Positions 21,098 to 28,805 of a stretch of 28,870 nt of DNA are shown piece after piece. The DNA is from an uncultured Clostridia bacterium (GTDB taxonomy: Bacteria; Bacillota; Clostridia; TANB77; CAG-508), in the NCBI GenBank assembly GCA_934120675.1, contig CAKOUU010000019.1:1-28870 (forward strand), in the 5' to 3' direction. Within the stretch, counting starts at the first letter, position 1; the number at the start of each line of letters is the position of its first letter. The position numbers and the translations under genes are program-made. The notes under the pieces are model-generated. The model did no database searches, had not been told where the DNA came from, and saw only the letters and a program-made list of their open reading frames with translations.

Positions 21098-23015
21098 TTA
21101 TGGGTATTATTAAATTTTGTCCTTTATTTTCTATATCGTTCTCATTAAGAAAATTTTTAAAATCTTGTTTAGATAAAATATCACGTCTAAAATTAGGCGC
21201 TTTATCTATTCCTATTAATTTACTTAATTGTTTTTTTGATAATATTTTTTTATTATTATCTATTCTAATAATATCCTTATATTGAAAATTATCATTTATA
21301 ATGTCTTCTAAAATTTCTTTTGCTTTTGTTATTCTGCCATTTGTTTTCGTATTTTTTTTATATTCTTCTTTATATTTAATTCTTCCATCATATTGCTCAG
21401 TTATGTCTATATACTTACAATTTTTTAGCATTTTACACGCTAACATTACCGCCTCTGTGTGTTTTGTGATTATAACAATTTTTGTTATATGTTTTAACTT
21501 TCTATTCACTCTCTTAAATGCTTGATAAAATTCGTTTGCTATTCTTCTGTTTTTATACTCTTCTATTTCTGCATTTGTAAAATATCTATGATTGTCTTTA
21601 GTCAAAACCTTTATATCTTCATCGCTTGTAAATGATACATTTGAATAATATAAATATTCTAGTATAAAGTCTTTTTCTGTAATATTAAATGTATCTATAA
21701 TTAACATATTTTTTAAATTTCCATAATCATTTGAACCTAAAAAATTTTGCCAGTAATTGATAAATGGAACATCAAAATAATCTGTTATTTCATTTCCGTT
21801 CTTGTCTTTATGCTCATATTTTGCACAAACAACCAATGTTTGACTTTTTCCAAGCTCTCCTAAAATTTCTCTACAGATATTATAAAAATTAGAATATGCT
21901 TTTTTTGATGTTTTAGTAGTATTAATTTTTATTTGTTCTATTGTGAAATTTTGGTGGTCTAATACTTCGTAATCTTTGTTAAGTTTAAAGTTTATCTTAT
22001 CTTTTTGCAGATAATATGCGTAATTTAATGTTCCACTTCCATCTAAAATGATGTTTTTGTTTAATCCCCATAATTGTAAATCTCTTTTAATTGTATATAG
22101 TTTTCCATTTTCTAATAAACAAGTTCCACCAAAAAATTCTTTTATTTCATCTAGCACATTATATATAGACCTTTTATTATTAGAATTATAATATTCTGTG
22201 AGTGAATTTGTATCAGGATTATTTCTTATATATCCTTTTATTTTATCAATCACTTTAGCTATGTATGTATAATCTGATTGAAAATTTTTTATATGTAACC
22301 CATTTTTATTCTTCTTATTTTCTAATAAATAATATTTAAGTTCTTTTGTTGCATTGCAAAATTTTTTCATTATTTCTTTATCATTTTGTAAATTTACGAC
22401 GTCTTCTAAAGCTAAAACTAATTTATCATATTCAATATTACTAATCCATATTTTTTTACACATATTTATGAATTCATCAATAATAAGCAAAATTCTATTG
22501 CAAGAAAACTGTTTTCTTTGTTCTTCGTCCTGTGCCAAAATTTTGTATTTCTCGTGAGTTAGAAATATAATTGGATATTTCTGTAGTTTTTGTTTTATTA
22601 CATCAGCTTTCATAGAAGAATCTATTGTTTCTGCTACTGGAGTATTTTCGAGTAAATCTTTATTTATCATTTTTGAATAATATTTACAAGTTGCTATATT
22701 CTGCATAACAAACAACATACCTTTAATATCTTTTTCATCTCTACACATTACCCATCTTTCTAAAAATAGTATAGATTTTGTAACTACTGAAAAAGTTTTT
22801 CCAGTAGAACATTCACAATTAAATAAATCAAATTTGTATGGAATATCTCCAAAATATTTATTAGAATATAGAAAATAACCAGACAACATAGAATTTTCTA
22901 TTTGTTTTAATTGATTTTTTAATTTAATATAATTACAAAATTTAATATCTTCATTTTGCATAGTTTTAATTTTTTCTTTTGCTCTTTCAATTAAGTCAAA
23001 TTCAACTGAATCCAA
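21084..23015 (-). CDS. SF2-type helicase, candidate replication initiator
   Basis: A 643-residue protein started at TTG 23015 behind AAAGGTGA. Residues 67-74 (CECSTGKT) are a Walker A, with Cys where Gly or Ala is usual. RILLIIDEF with Asp 180 and Glu 181 is Walker B. EFYQAFKRVNR (Gln 498, Arg 502, Arg 505) matches helicase motif VI. Together they suggest a superfamily 2-like DNA helicase. Near the C-terminus KKQLSKLIGIDKAPNFRRDIL (about 593-613) could be a DNA-binding HTH. No primase or relaxase motif is seen. It is the last gene of a long minus operon and ends in the arm of a large inverted repeat, so it probably melts or recognises that origin. The family assignment is moderate. Confidence 0.7.
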   Translation of the reverse strand: MDSVEFDLIERAKEKIKTMQNEDIKFCNYIKLKNQLKQIENSMLSGYFLYSNKYFGDIPYKFDLFNCECSTGKTFSVVTKSILFLERWVMCRDEKDIKGMLFVMQNIATCKYYSKMINKDLLENTPVAETIDSSMKADVIKQKLQKYPIIFLTHEKYKILAQDEEQRKQFSCNRILLIIDEFINMCKKIWISNIEYDKLVLALEDVVNLQNDKEIMKKFCNATKELKYYLLENKKNKNGLHIKNFQSDYTYIAKVIDKIKGYIRNNPDTNSLTEYYNSNNKRSIYNVLDEIKEFFGGTCLLENGKLYTIKRDLQLWGLNKNIILDGSGTLNYAYYLQKDKINFKLNKDYEVLDHQNFTIEQIKINTTKTSKKAYSNFYNICREILGELGKSQTLVVCAKYEHKDKNGNEITDYFDVPFINYWQNFLGSNDYGNLKNMLIIDTFNITEKDFILEYLYYSNVSFTSDEDIKVLTKDNHRYFTNAEIEEYKNRRIANEFYQAFKRVNRKLKHITKIVIITKHTEAVMLACKMLKNCKYIDITEQYDGRIKYKEEYKKNTKTNGRITKAKEILEDIINDNFQYKDIIRIDNNKKILSKKQLSKLIGIDKAPNFRRDILSKQDFKNFLNENDIENKGQNLIIPIKRSF

Positions 23016-23031
23016 TTATTTTCACCTTTCT

Positions 23032-23952
23032 TTATATTTCATATTCACTTACTAAACTATCAAATTCTTCATCTGTTAGTTTATAACCTTTTTCGTTTTC
23101 AATTAATGTTCTAAAACAATCAATATCATACATTTTCTTATTATATTTAACAACGCATTCTTTTATTGCTTTACCACATTTTTTACAGTAGAAAAATCTT
23201 TTTAAATATATTTCATTTTCGGTTATAATTTGTTCTATATCTTGACGTGTTAAATCTCTTTTCTTTCTCAATTTTGCTTTTAAACAAAGATTATGATAAT
23301 ATGCTTTATCTTCTCCATATTGAATTGCCTTTGTACTTGTAATTTCGCAATTACATTCATTGCAAAAGTATCTAATCATAACATCTCCAACTAGTCCTTT
23401 TAAATGATATTTTTCTATGCAATGGGCGCAATTATAATATATCATCTTTTTTGTCTTCTTCGTTATTTTATAGTCTTCTGTAATTTCTTGTTTAGCTGGC
23501 ATATAATATTTAGCTTTATTAAGAACAAAACGTCCATAAAAAATTGTTGAAATATGAATTTCTAATTTTTCATTATACATAGAATCAAATAGAGTATCTA
23601 TGCAAATATTTGATAGGTTATCTAATTCTGATTTAGAAAGTTCTATTATTCCTTCTCTACTATTAAAAGCACAATTTTCCATTACATAGCAATCAAATAG
23701 TGAAGTAATTCTTTTATATTCTTCATCAATAAAACCTTTTGCAAATGACATAAATTTTTCTTTTGTTTCTTTTTGTTCAAAATTTTGTGCCGTATTGCTT
23801 ACTTTTTCGAGCATTAAATCTTTTATATTAAATTTTGTGTCAATTATATAAGGAGAAGCGTTTACAGGCAATATTCTTAATTGTAAATCTCCAGCTCCAT
23901 TACATTTTATAAACATATCCTTTATTTTAATTAGTTCTTCTTTATCTTCCAT
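23032..23952 (-). CDS. Zinc-finger protein of the replication operon, unknown
   Basis: A 306-residue protein from the ATG at 23952 (MEDKEEL), ten bases after AAGGA; an ATG at 23961 lies directly on the ribosome site. The N-terminal 150 residues have no motif I recognise. The C-terminal half has two Cys-rich, LIM-like modules: NCAHC...FCNECNCEITSTKA...YYHNLC and FYCKKCGKAIKECVVKYNKKMYDIDC. They should bind zinc and might contact DNA or protein. It lies 17 bases upstream of the helicase start, so the two are surely co-transcribed and may act together in replication. Confidence 0.7.
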   Translation of the reverse strand: MEDKEELIKIKDMFIKCNGAGDLQLRILPVNASPYIIDTKFNIKDLMLEKVSNTAQNFEQKETKEKFMSFAKGFIDEEYKRITSLFDCYVMENCAFNSREGIIELSKSELDNLSNICIDTLFDSMYNEKLEIHISTIFYGRFVLNKAKYYMPAKQEITEDYKITKKTKKMIYYNCAHCIEKYHLKGLVGDVMIRYFCNECNCEITSTKAIQYGEDKAYYHNLCLKAKLRKKRDLTRQDIEQIITENEIYLKRFFYCKKCGKAIKECVVKYNKKMYDIDCFRTLIENEKGYKLTDEEFDSLVSEYEI

Positions 23953-23996
23953 TTTTATCATTTCCTTTCTTCTGAAAATATTCTAATCTTGTTTTT

Positions 23997-24569
23997 TTAT
24001 AATTCTGGATAAACTTCATAAATTTTTTTCATTAACTGTTCTCTATATTGTAAATATGCCTCTTCTTTTCCTACTTGACCAAATAATTTTTGTAGTTCTT
24101 CATCATAATTACTCAAATTGTGTCTTATGAAATTGATTTCCCATCTATGTATTGTTTCTTCATCAGCATAATATACAGAATCAGCTCGTTCAAATTGTTC
24201 TGTATACATATACCAATTATACTTATCACTTAAAGTCCATTCTCTTAAATCATCTATATCAACTCTTTCAATTTCTAAAGACATCATCGGAATTAATGAC
24301 ATTGTGCATTCTTTTTTGGTTTCTACACCTTTTAGTGCTGACTCTCTATGTTTTGCTTTTTTCTCTGCTGATTCTTTAAACTTTTTTGTTCTCTCCTTTT
24401 GTTTAACTATTTTTACATCAAAAAGTTGCATTGGAGAGGCACAACGGTAATGTGGATTTTTTACCAATTTTGGAAATGGTAATAGCTCATCTATAGTTTT
24501 TTCAGTCCACCCTCTATTTAATAATGTTGATTTTGACCAATATTCAATTTTTTTCTTTTTACTTTCCAT
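23997..24569 (-). CDS. Hypothetical mobile-element protein with RGWT...NPHY module
   Basis: A 190-residue protein behind a perfect AAAGGAGG. Its start (WSKSTLLNRGWTEKTIDELLPFPKLVKNPHYRCASPMQLFDVKIV, about 11-55) is a small conserved module in proteins of unknown role on bacterial elements; a short HTH-like DNA-binding fold is possible. The middle is lysine-rich, and the end is acidic and helical (NYDEELQKLFGQVGKEEAYL). It belongs to the operon leading to the helicase. A possible antisense RNA covers its leader. Confidence 0.65.
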   Translation of the reverse strand: MESKKKKIEYWSKSTLLNRGWTEKTIDELLPFPKLVKNPHYRCASPMQLFDVKIVKQKERTKKFKESAEKKAKHRESALKGVETKKECTMSLIPMMSLEIERVDIDDLREWTLSDKYNWYMYTEQFERADSVYYADEETIHRWEINFIRHNLSNYDEELQKLFGQVGKEEAYLQYREQLMKKIYEVYPEL

Positions 24570-24602
24570 TTTTAAATCCTCCTTTAACTACTTATTACAA
24601 GT

Positions 24603-24707
24603 TTGACAGAGAATCTAATTTGTGATAATATTTACTTGCTAGATAAAATACAATACAAACTAGATTTTCTATATTTTTGAAATGACTTATAAAAGCCATT
24701 TCTTTTT
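24603..24707 (+). ncRNA. Candidate short RNA opposite the 23997-24569 leader
   Basis: TTGACA (24603-24608), 17-bp spacer and TAATAT (24626-24631) form a promoter; the RNA would start near 24637. GAAATGACTT (24679-24688) and AAGCCATTTC (24693-24702), nine of ten paired, followed by TTTTT end it at about 24707. No plus-strand gene exists here. The RNA would be antisense to the mRNA leader between the 75-aa and 190-aa genes. Confidence 0.45.
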
Positions 24708-24933
24708 ATATTTTTTCAAAATATTTATTTTCAATTTCTTCTACGACTATTTCTGACCATTGTATTTTCCCTTTATTGTTGTAATAGAATAACCCCTGTG
24801 CTTTATAAAGAGGTTCATCTTCAGCTAAATATCCTAAATCTGTTAAATAATCTTTTACCTCTGATATTGTTACTAAATGATAGGCTATTTTATTTAATCG
24901 TCTTGCTATTCCGTTATAACTATAATAAGTCAT
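24706..24933 (-). CDS. Hypothetical 75-residue protein
   Basis: Begins MTYYSYNGIARRLNKIAYHL behind GGAGGTG, three bases after the stop of the gene upstream. TISEVKDYLTDLGYLAEDEPLYKAQGLFYYNNKGKIQW has the look of a winged-helix-like small domain: helix, short strand, charged turn. Part of the operon from 25607 to 21084. No family recognised. Confidence 0.65.
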   Translation of the reverse strand: MTYYSYNGIARRLNKIAYHLVTISEVKDYLTDLGYLAEDEPLYKAQGLFYYNNKGKIQWSEIVVEEIENKYFEKI

Positions 24934-24936
24934 TTC

Positions 24937-25359
24937 TTACACCTCCAATTTTCCTAAATATTCTTTATATAAACTTATCATTTCTAACATAATTTCTCTG
25001 TTTCTCATTGATACAATAAATGTTTCAGTATCTTCTGTCATCTTCTCATTAATATTATCTACAGTATTGTATATAGATAAGTTTGAGTTATCATAAATAT
25101 TAAATAGTATCAGTAATGAAGTAGTTATATTCGCTGTTAGCATACAACTTAATTTGTATGTATATTTTTGTAAAAAGTCTTCAAAATTAATTAATGTAAT
25201 GTGCTTAAATTCATTTGTGAAATTAGATAATACTTTTTTAACAATTAAGTCCTTATTGATTTTAAAAGCCACTTTATCTGACGTATTTGCTATGCTTAAT
25301 ACAATTTCGTTTTCTTTGTCTGCCTTTTCATTTTGTTTTAAAACTCTAACTTTTTTCAT
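24937..25359 (-). CDS. Hypothetical 140-residue protein
   Basis: Starts MKKVRVLKQNEKADKENEIV behind AGAGGTG. The middle (INFEDFLQKYTYKLSCMLTANITTSLLILFNIYDNSN) is helical with one moderately hydrophobic stretch; the end (MRNREIMLEMISLYKEYLGK) is helical and charged. Second gene of the operon. No domain recognised. Confidence 0.65.
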   Translation of the reverse strand: MKKVRVLKQNEKADKENEIVLSIANTSDKVAFKINKDLIVKKVLSNFTNEFKHITLINFEDFLQKYTYKLSCMLTANITTSLLILFNIYDNSNLSIYNTVDNINEKMTEDTETFIVSMRNREIMLEMISLYKEYLGKLEV

Positions 25360-25373
25360 CTTTACACCTCTTT

Positions 25374-25607
25374 CTATTCAAACAAATTTCCACTTGAATT
25401 ATGTAATATTTCTTGAAATTTTGCACTCTCTATACACCACCCTCCAAAGTTAATACCATATTTTTGACAAAACTCTGTAGCTTTATTTAGATTGATTGAA
25501 TAATTTTCTGCAATCTGTTTCGCATACAATAATTTTGGTAGCTGATTTTTATTAGTGTTAATCTCTTGCAATAAATCTCTTATTTCAATTAATAATTCAT
25601 CTGACAT
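25374..25607 (-). CDS. Possible excisionase or HTH regulator
   Basis: A 77-residue protein from the ATG at 25607, which has AGGAGG five bases upstream; the frame runs to 25631 but that start would precede its own ribosome site. LLYAKQIAENYSINLNKATEFCQKYGINFGGWCIESAKFQEIL has the pattern of a MerR/AlpA-like helix-turn-helix with a wing, usual for element excisionases. First gene of the minus operon, within 1.3 kb of the integrase. A perfect palindrome TCAAGCTTGA (25628-25637) and a TATAAT -10 lie upstream. Confidence 0.55.
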   Translation of the reverse strand: MSDELLIEIRDLLQEINTNKNQLPKLLYAKQIAENYSINLNKATEFCQKYGINFGGWCIESAKFQEILHNSSGNLFE

Positions 25608-25627
25608 TTTTCCTCCTTTTATTTTAA

Positions 25628-25654
25628 TCAAGCTTGACTATGACGTTATTATAC
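25628..25654 (-). promoter_or_regulatory. Promoter region of the xis-to-helicase operon
   Basis: TATAAT on the minus strand near 25650, with only a poor A-rich -35, and the perfect palindrome TCAAGCTTGA (25628-25637) just downstream. The weak -35 and operator-like palindrome suggest a regulated promoter. Confidence 0.45.
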
Positions 25655-25722
25655 TTTTGATTTGTTTTTTTTAATATTAGGGATTTGAAAAAAAAATACC
25701 TACCTAAACGGTAAGCATTTTA

Positions 25723-26667
25723 TTAATTAAATTTTTTTATATCTTTTTGTCTATGTATTACTACTTTTTTATTATTAAATTGTGTGTATTTATTAAGTCT
25801 GTTTTGTACGAAAAAAAATAAATCTGTTTTTTCTAATTCAAAATATACTAAAATTTCTTCTAATGTGTATAACGTGATTTCGTTACTTCTATTGTATAAT
25901 ATATCATCAATGAAAGACGTACTATGTCCTAAGTATAATGACAAACATTTTCTCTCAATGTCTTTCAAAAGTGAAAATTTTGATTTTAATAATTTCTTGA
26001 AATCCTTAAATTGAATTACTATCATAGATTCATTAAATGGGTTTAATAGAAATTCATAATAATCCTTATTAAGTAAAAAAGTATAGTTAGATTCATTTGT
26101 TAGTAAATATTCTATATCTTTTTTTTGAACCAAAATTCCTCCAGATTTCAAATTAAAAATTAAATTTTTATTTGTTTCTTTATGAATTTCATTGCTTTTA
26201 TTTATTAGGTTATTTATATTATCTTTTTTTCTATTAGGTGCAATAAGTCCATATTTATTTAATAAACTAAAAATATCATAGTCTTCTTTAATAAATCCAT
26301 ATAATTTGAACAAATAATAAATTTTGTCATAATATATATTCAATGAATAAACAGAATTATGCCCATCATTACCATTAATATTATTTTTTTCAATATTACT
26401 TAATACATCATAAGATAAACCATTCGGAACATTGTTTAAATTTACTGGAATTTTTGAATTTGTAGAAACTTGTATAAACTCTGCTAATTTCTTTCCTAAA
26501 TTAAAACTTGTTTTTTCATTCTCCGATTTTAATACTAGTTTTTGAGTTGGATTCATAAAATTATAAAATTCTCTTTGAAATTTTAACTCTTGCCCAATAT
26601 TAGTTATATCATTAAATTTTATTTTCTTTTCAAATTTCGCTAAATCTATATTTTTTAAATTTTCCAT
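25723..26667 (-). CDS. Probable element regulator with Xre-like C-terminus
   Basis: A 314-residue protein with AGGAAG before its ATG. Most of it is of unknown fold, charged and helical. The C-terminal part, KCLSLYLGHSTSFIDDILYNRSNEITLYTLEEILVYFELEKTDLFFF (about 243-289), follows the spacing of a Cro/C1 HTH: turn and recognition helix SFIDDILYNRS, then TLEEILVYFELEKTDLF. Position supports a master regulator: divergent from the integrase, and head of the region before the xis operon, as in phage and island repressors. A C-terminal rather than N-terminal HTH would be unusual. An abortive-infection protein is an alternative. Confidence 0.55.
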   Translation of the reverse strand: MENLKNIDLAKFEKKIKFNDITNIGQELKFQREFYNFMNPTQKLVLKSENEKTSFNLGKKLAEFIQVSTNSKIPVNLNNVPNGLSYDVLSNIEKNNINGNDGHNSVYSLNIYYDKIYYLFKLYGFIKEDYDIFSLLNKYGLIAPNRKKDNINNLINKSNEIHKETNKNLIFNLKSGGILVQKKDIEYLLTNESNYTFLLNKDYYEFLLNPFNESMIVIQFKDFKKLLKSKFSLLKDIERKCLSLYLGHSTSFIDDILYNRSNEITLYTLEEILVYFELEKTDLFFFVQNRLNKYTQFNNKKVVIHRQKDIKKFN

Positions 26668-26760
26668 TATTCTTCCTTTCAGGTCGTTTTTTTATTTATA
26701 AATACCTACTAGTTTATTCTGGATTTTTTTGTTAATATATAATTACAGTTATTGAATATA

Positions 26761-26789
26761 TTGACATTTATAAAAAAGGTTTTTATAAT
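26761..26789 (+). promoter_or_regulatory. Consensus promoter of the integrase gene
   Basis: TTGACA (26761-26766), 17-bp spacer, TATAAT (26784-26789): a perfect consensus, followed by a 150-base leader containing two hairpins and covered by an antisense RNA. Confidence 0.8.
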
Positions 26790-26794
26790 TCTTG

Positions 26795-26870
26795 TAATAA
26801 AAAATGGTGCGTAAGTTTTGGTCGACCACGCACCATAAAAAAGTCTGAAAACACTTGATAAAGTGTTCCT
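26795..26870 (-). ncRNA. Candidate antisense RNA to the integrase leader
   Basis: On the minus strand TTGAAA (26901-26906), 18-bp spacer and TATAAT (26877-26882) form a promoter. The RNA would contain AACACTT/AAGTGTT and end at ATGGTGCGT/ACGCACCAT (26804-26836, nine perfect pairs) followed by five T. It is fully complementary to the first 75 nt of the integrase mRNA. On the plus strand the same hairpins are not followed by T, so they end only the antisense transcript. Confidence 0.55.
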
Positions 26871-26939
26871 AAAAGCATTATAGCACATTTTGGAACTCTT
26901 TTTCAAGTACCCAAAAATAATTTGAAAGGAGTTGGTAAA

Positions 26940-28454
26940 ATGGGAAGACGTGCAAAAGGTGAGGGTAGTCTATATAAGACTATTCAAAAACAAAAAAGAC
27001 CGAAATTTGCAACTAATGGAGAATGTGCTATATGTAGTAAATGCAAGGATAGAACTGCTTGCAATAATAGACAAGGTTATGAGAAATGCAAAAAGTGTAA
27101 AAACTGTAAAGAGGAATGTTTGAATTACTGTGATAGATTCTATTGTAAAGAAATATGGGTAGGACAAGCGACAATTAAAGGAAAACATACTACTTTAAGT
27201 TCTCATAAAAAACAAGAAAAAGCAAAATCAAAAAAGGAAAAAGTAAAAAATCAAAAAGAGAATGGAACATTTATCTCAAAAACATCTGTTACCTTATATG
27301 ATTTATGTTCAGAAATTGTGGAAGATAGATACAAGAGAAATAAAACAGGCAAAAGTGGTTACAGAACTAATAAAGCAACACTAAAAAGACTTAATAAATC
27401 TTGGTTTGTTCATATACCAGTTCAAAAATTAACAGATGAGGATATAAAGAAGTATTTAGATGAGTTAGTAGAAGAATCCCATTCACTTATAAAAAAAGAT
27501 TATGGTTTAATTAACTGTGCATTTGATAAGGCTACACCTAACATCATTTTGAAAAATCCATTTGACAGAGAAGAATTTTCAAAACCTCGTAGTAAAAAAC
27601 CTAAAAAGAAAGTTAAAGCATTTACAGTAAAAGAACAACAAAAATTTATACATACTCTAAAAGATATAGAAGTACAACATAGGTATAAATGGGCTTGGTT
27701 ACTATCTTTATATACTGGTATGAGGATAGGAGAAGTTCTAGCACTTGATAAAGACAAAGACATTGATTGGGAAAGTTATAAAATAGATGTAAATAATACA
27801 TTGACTAAAGATGAAGACGATAATGTATATTTAGGAGATAGAACAAAAACTTATACTGGTATGCGTACTCTAAATATGGACGCAATGGTTATATATATTT
27901 TGAAACAAGCCATTAATGAGTATATTCCAAATTCTAATAATTTATTATTCTGTAGAGAAAATGGAGATTTAATAAATGAGGGTGCTTCAAATAGTGCATT
28001 TAAACGATTTTGTCAAAAGTATGAAATAACAAATTACAAAGATGTTAATCAACATATGTTGCGTCATTCATTTGCAACTCGAAAAATTGAAGGTGGTATG
28101 CCAGCCGAAGTGCTTATGGTTATTTTAGGACATAAAGATGTAGAAACAACACTTAATACATATTTTGACGCATTTGCTGAATATAGAAACATTTATGAAG
28201 AAAAGACTTATAGTTATTATGAATTACAAGGATTGACTTTTGATATAGTAAATCCAGAATTTATAATATTACAAGAATTAAATAATATGCTAGAAAAAGC
28301 AAATTGTAGTCATTTAGAAAATATTGACAAACAACAAATTATTAAATTAATAACCAATATTATTAATAGATATAATAAAAAAGATGATAAACAGGAAGAA
28401 GTGGAGGAAAATATTGGTTCAAATATTATAATGTTTCCTGCAATGTGTAAATAA
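26940..28454 (+). CDS. Tyrosine integrase of element B with Cys-rich N-terminus
   Basis: A 504-residue recombinase from the ATG at 26940, seven bases after GAAAGGAG; an upstream TTG (26922) would lie before that site. The opening MGRRAKGEGSLYK is typical of Tn916-like integrases. Residues 29-69 then hold ten Cys in CxxC-like spacings, probably binding zinc, inserted in the arm-binding region. A SAM-like core-binding domain follows (about 115-190). Catalytic residues: Arg 262 (TGMRIGEVLAL), Lys 303 (DRTKTYTG), His 372 and Arg 375 (HMLRHSFATR), His 398 (LGHKDVETT), Tyr 408 (LNTYFDAF). About 340 bp separate its stop from the tRNA-Pro att site. It should integrate element B into, and excise it from, the tRNA 3' end, and perhaps mobilise element A. 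Confidence 0.93.
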   Translation: MGRRAKGEGSLYKTIQKQKRPKFATNGECAICSKCKDRTACNNRQGYEKCKKCKNCKEECLNYCDRFYCKEIWVGQATIKGKHTTLSSHKKQEKAKSKKEKVKNQKENGTFISKTSVTLYDLCSEIVEDRYKRNKTGKSGYRTNKATLKRLNKSWFVHIPVQKLTDEDIKKYLDELVEESHSLIKKDYGLINCAFDKATPNIILKNPFDREEFSKPRSKKPKKKVKAFTVKEQQKFIHTLKDIEVQHRYKWAWLLSLYTGMRIGEVLALDKDKDIDWESYKIDVNNTLTKDEDDNVYLGDRTKTYTGMRTLNMDAMVIYILKQAINEYIPNSNNLLFCRENGDLINEGASNSAFKRFCQKYEITNYKDVNQHMLRHSFATRKIEGGMPAEVLMVILGHKDVETTLNTYFDAFAEYRNIYEEKTYSYYELQGLTFDIVNPEFIILQELNNMLEKANCSHLENIDKQQIIKLITNIINRYNKKDDKQEEVEENIGSNIIMFPAMCK

Positions 28455-28579
28455 AAATTATAAAAATCAAGTTTTTAGATTAAAATATAATACAAAAAAA
28501 TTGTTTTAAAATGTTTTAAAATATTATAATCTTTTGTAACTATATTGAAATCAACGAAAACTTGATTTTTTTATAATGC

Positions 28580-28633
28580 AATTATAATGCGTATGAAATT
28601 AAAATTATAAAAATTATAATGCAATTATAATGC
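28580..28633. repeat. Arm repeats, right end of element B
   Basis: AATTATAATGC at 28580-28590 (with a degenerate unit before it) and a tandem pair at 28612-28622 and 28623-28633. Confidence 0.65.
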
Positions 28634-28739
28634 AACAGGAAAATATTTTGGGATATTTTCAGATAATTTTTTTAATAATCATTTATTTAAAAAAGGTGTC
28701 CGTAAAACTGATATATGGCTAAAAATAGCCATTTTTAGG

Positions 28740-28773
28740 CAAAAAAAGAAATTACCAATTTTTAGGTAATTTC
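28740..28773 (-). terminator. Element-supplied terminator of tRNA-Pro
   Basis: On the minus strand GAAATTACC (28773-28765) pairs perfectly with GGTAATTTC (28756-28748), followed by seven T. It lies 21 bases downstream of the tRNA 3' end and belongs to element B. Confidence 0.85.
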
Positions 28774-28793
28774 TTGCACTGAGAATATTTTTC

Positions 28794-28805
28794 TGGTCGA
28801 GGTGA
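28794..28805. repeat. att copy 3 (3' end of intact tRNA-Pro)
   Basis: TGGTCGAGGTGA, the CCA end and 3' acceptor strand of tRNA-Pro on the minus strand. Identity to copies 1 and 2 ends after these 12 bases. Confidence 0.85.

Larger units (their letters stand above)
12266..28805. mobile_element. Element B: 16.5-kb integrated element at tRNA-Pro
   Basis: Bounded by att copies 2 and 3, with the integrase gene beside the tRNA end. Gene order from the tRNA leftward: integrase (+), Xre-like regulator (-), possible excisionase, four unknown genes, helicase, origin-like repeats, CopG-like repressor with antisense RNA, two unknown genes, small tyrosine recombinase with repeat cluster, small regulators, Cys-rich paralogs, a surface/membrane cassette and a zinc-ribbon GIY-YIG protein. 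No relaxase, type IV secretion, capsid or terminase gene is recognisable. It may be an integrative plasmid, a mobilizable element using another element's machinery, or a phage satellite. Confidence 0.8.
28527..28805. repeat. Right end of element B, homologous to right end of A
   Basis: Aligns with 12008-12277 over its whole length. It contains the arm repeats, a conserved AACTGATATATGGCT block and the hairpin that now terminates tRNA-Pro. No gene lies in 28455-28793. Confidence 0.75.

Noticed and set aside
26813..26827. GGTCGACC in the hairpin loop as a further att copy
   Set aside because: It shares only TGGTCGA with the att core, lacks the following GGTGA, and is palindromic by itself.
26709..26906. 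Minus-strand frame of 65 codons in the int leader
   Set aside because: It covers promoters and both hairpins and has no ribosome site; a short antisense RNA explains the strand better.
12266..28805. Conjugative element or complete prophage
   Set aside because: No relaxase, coupling protein, VirB4, capsid, portal or terminase sequence can be recognised in any large frame.
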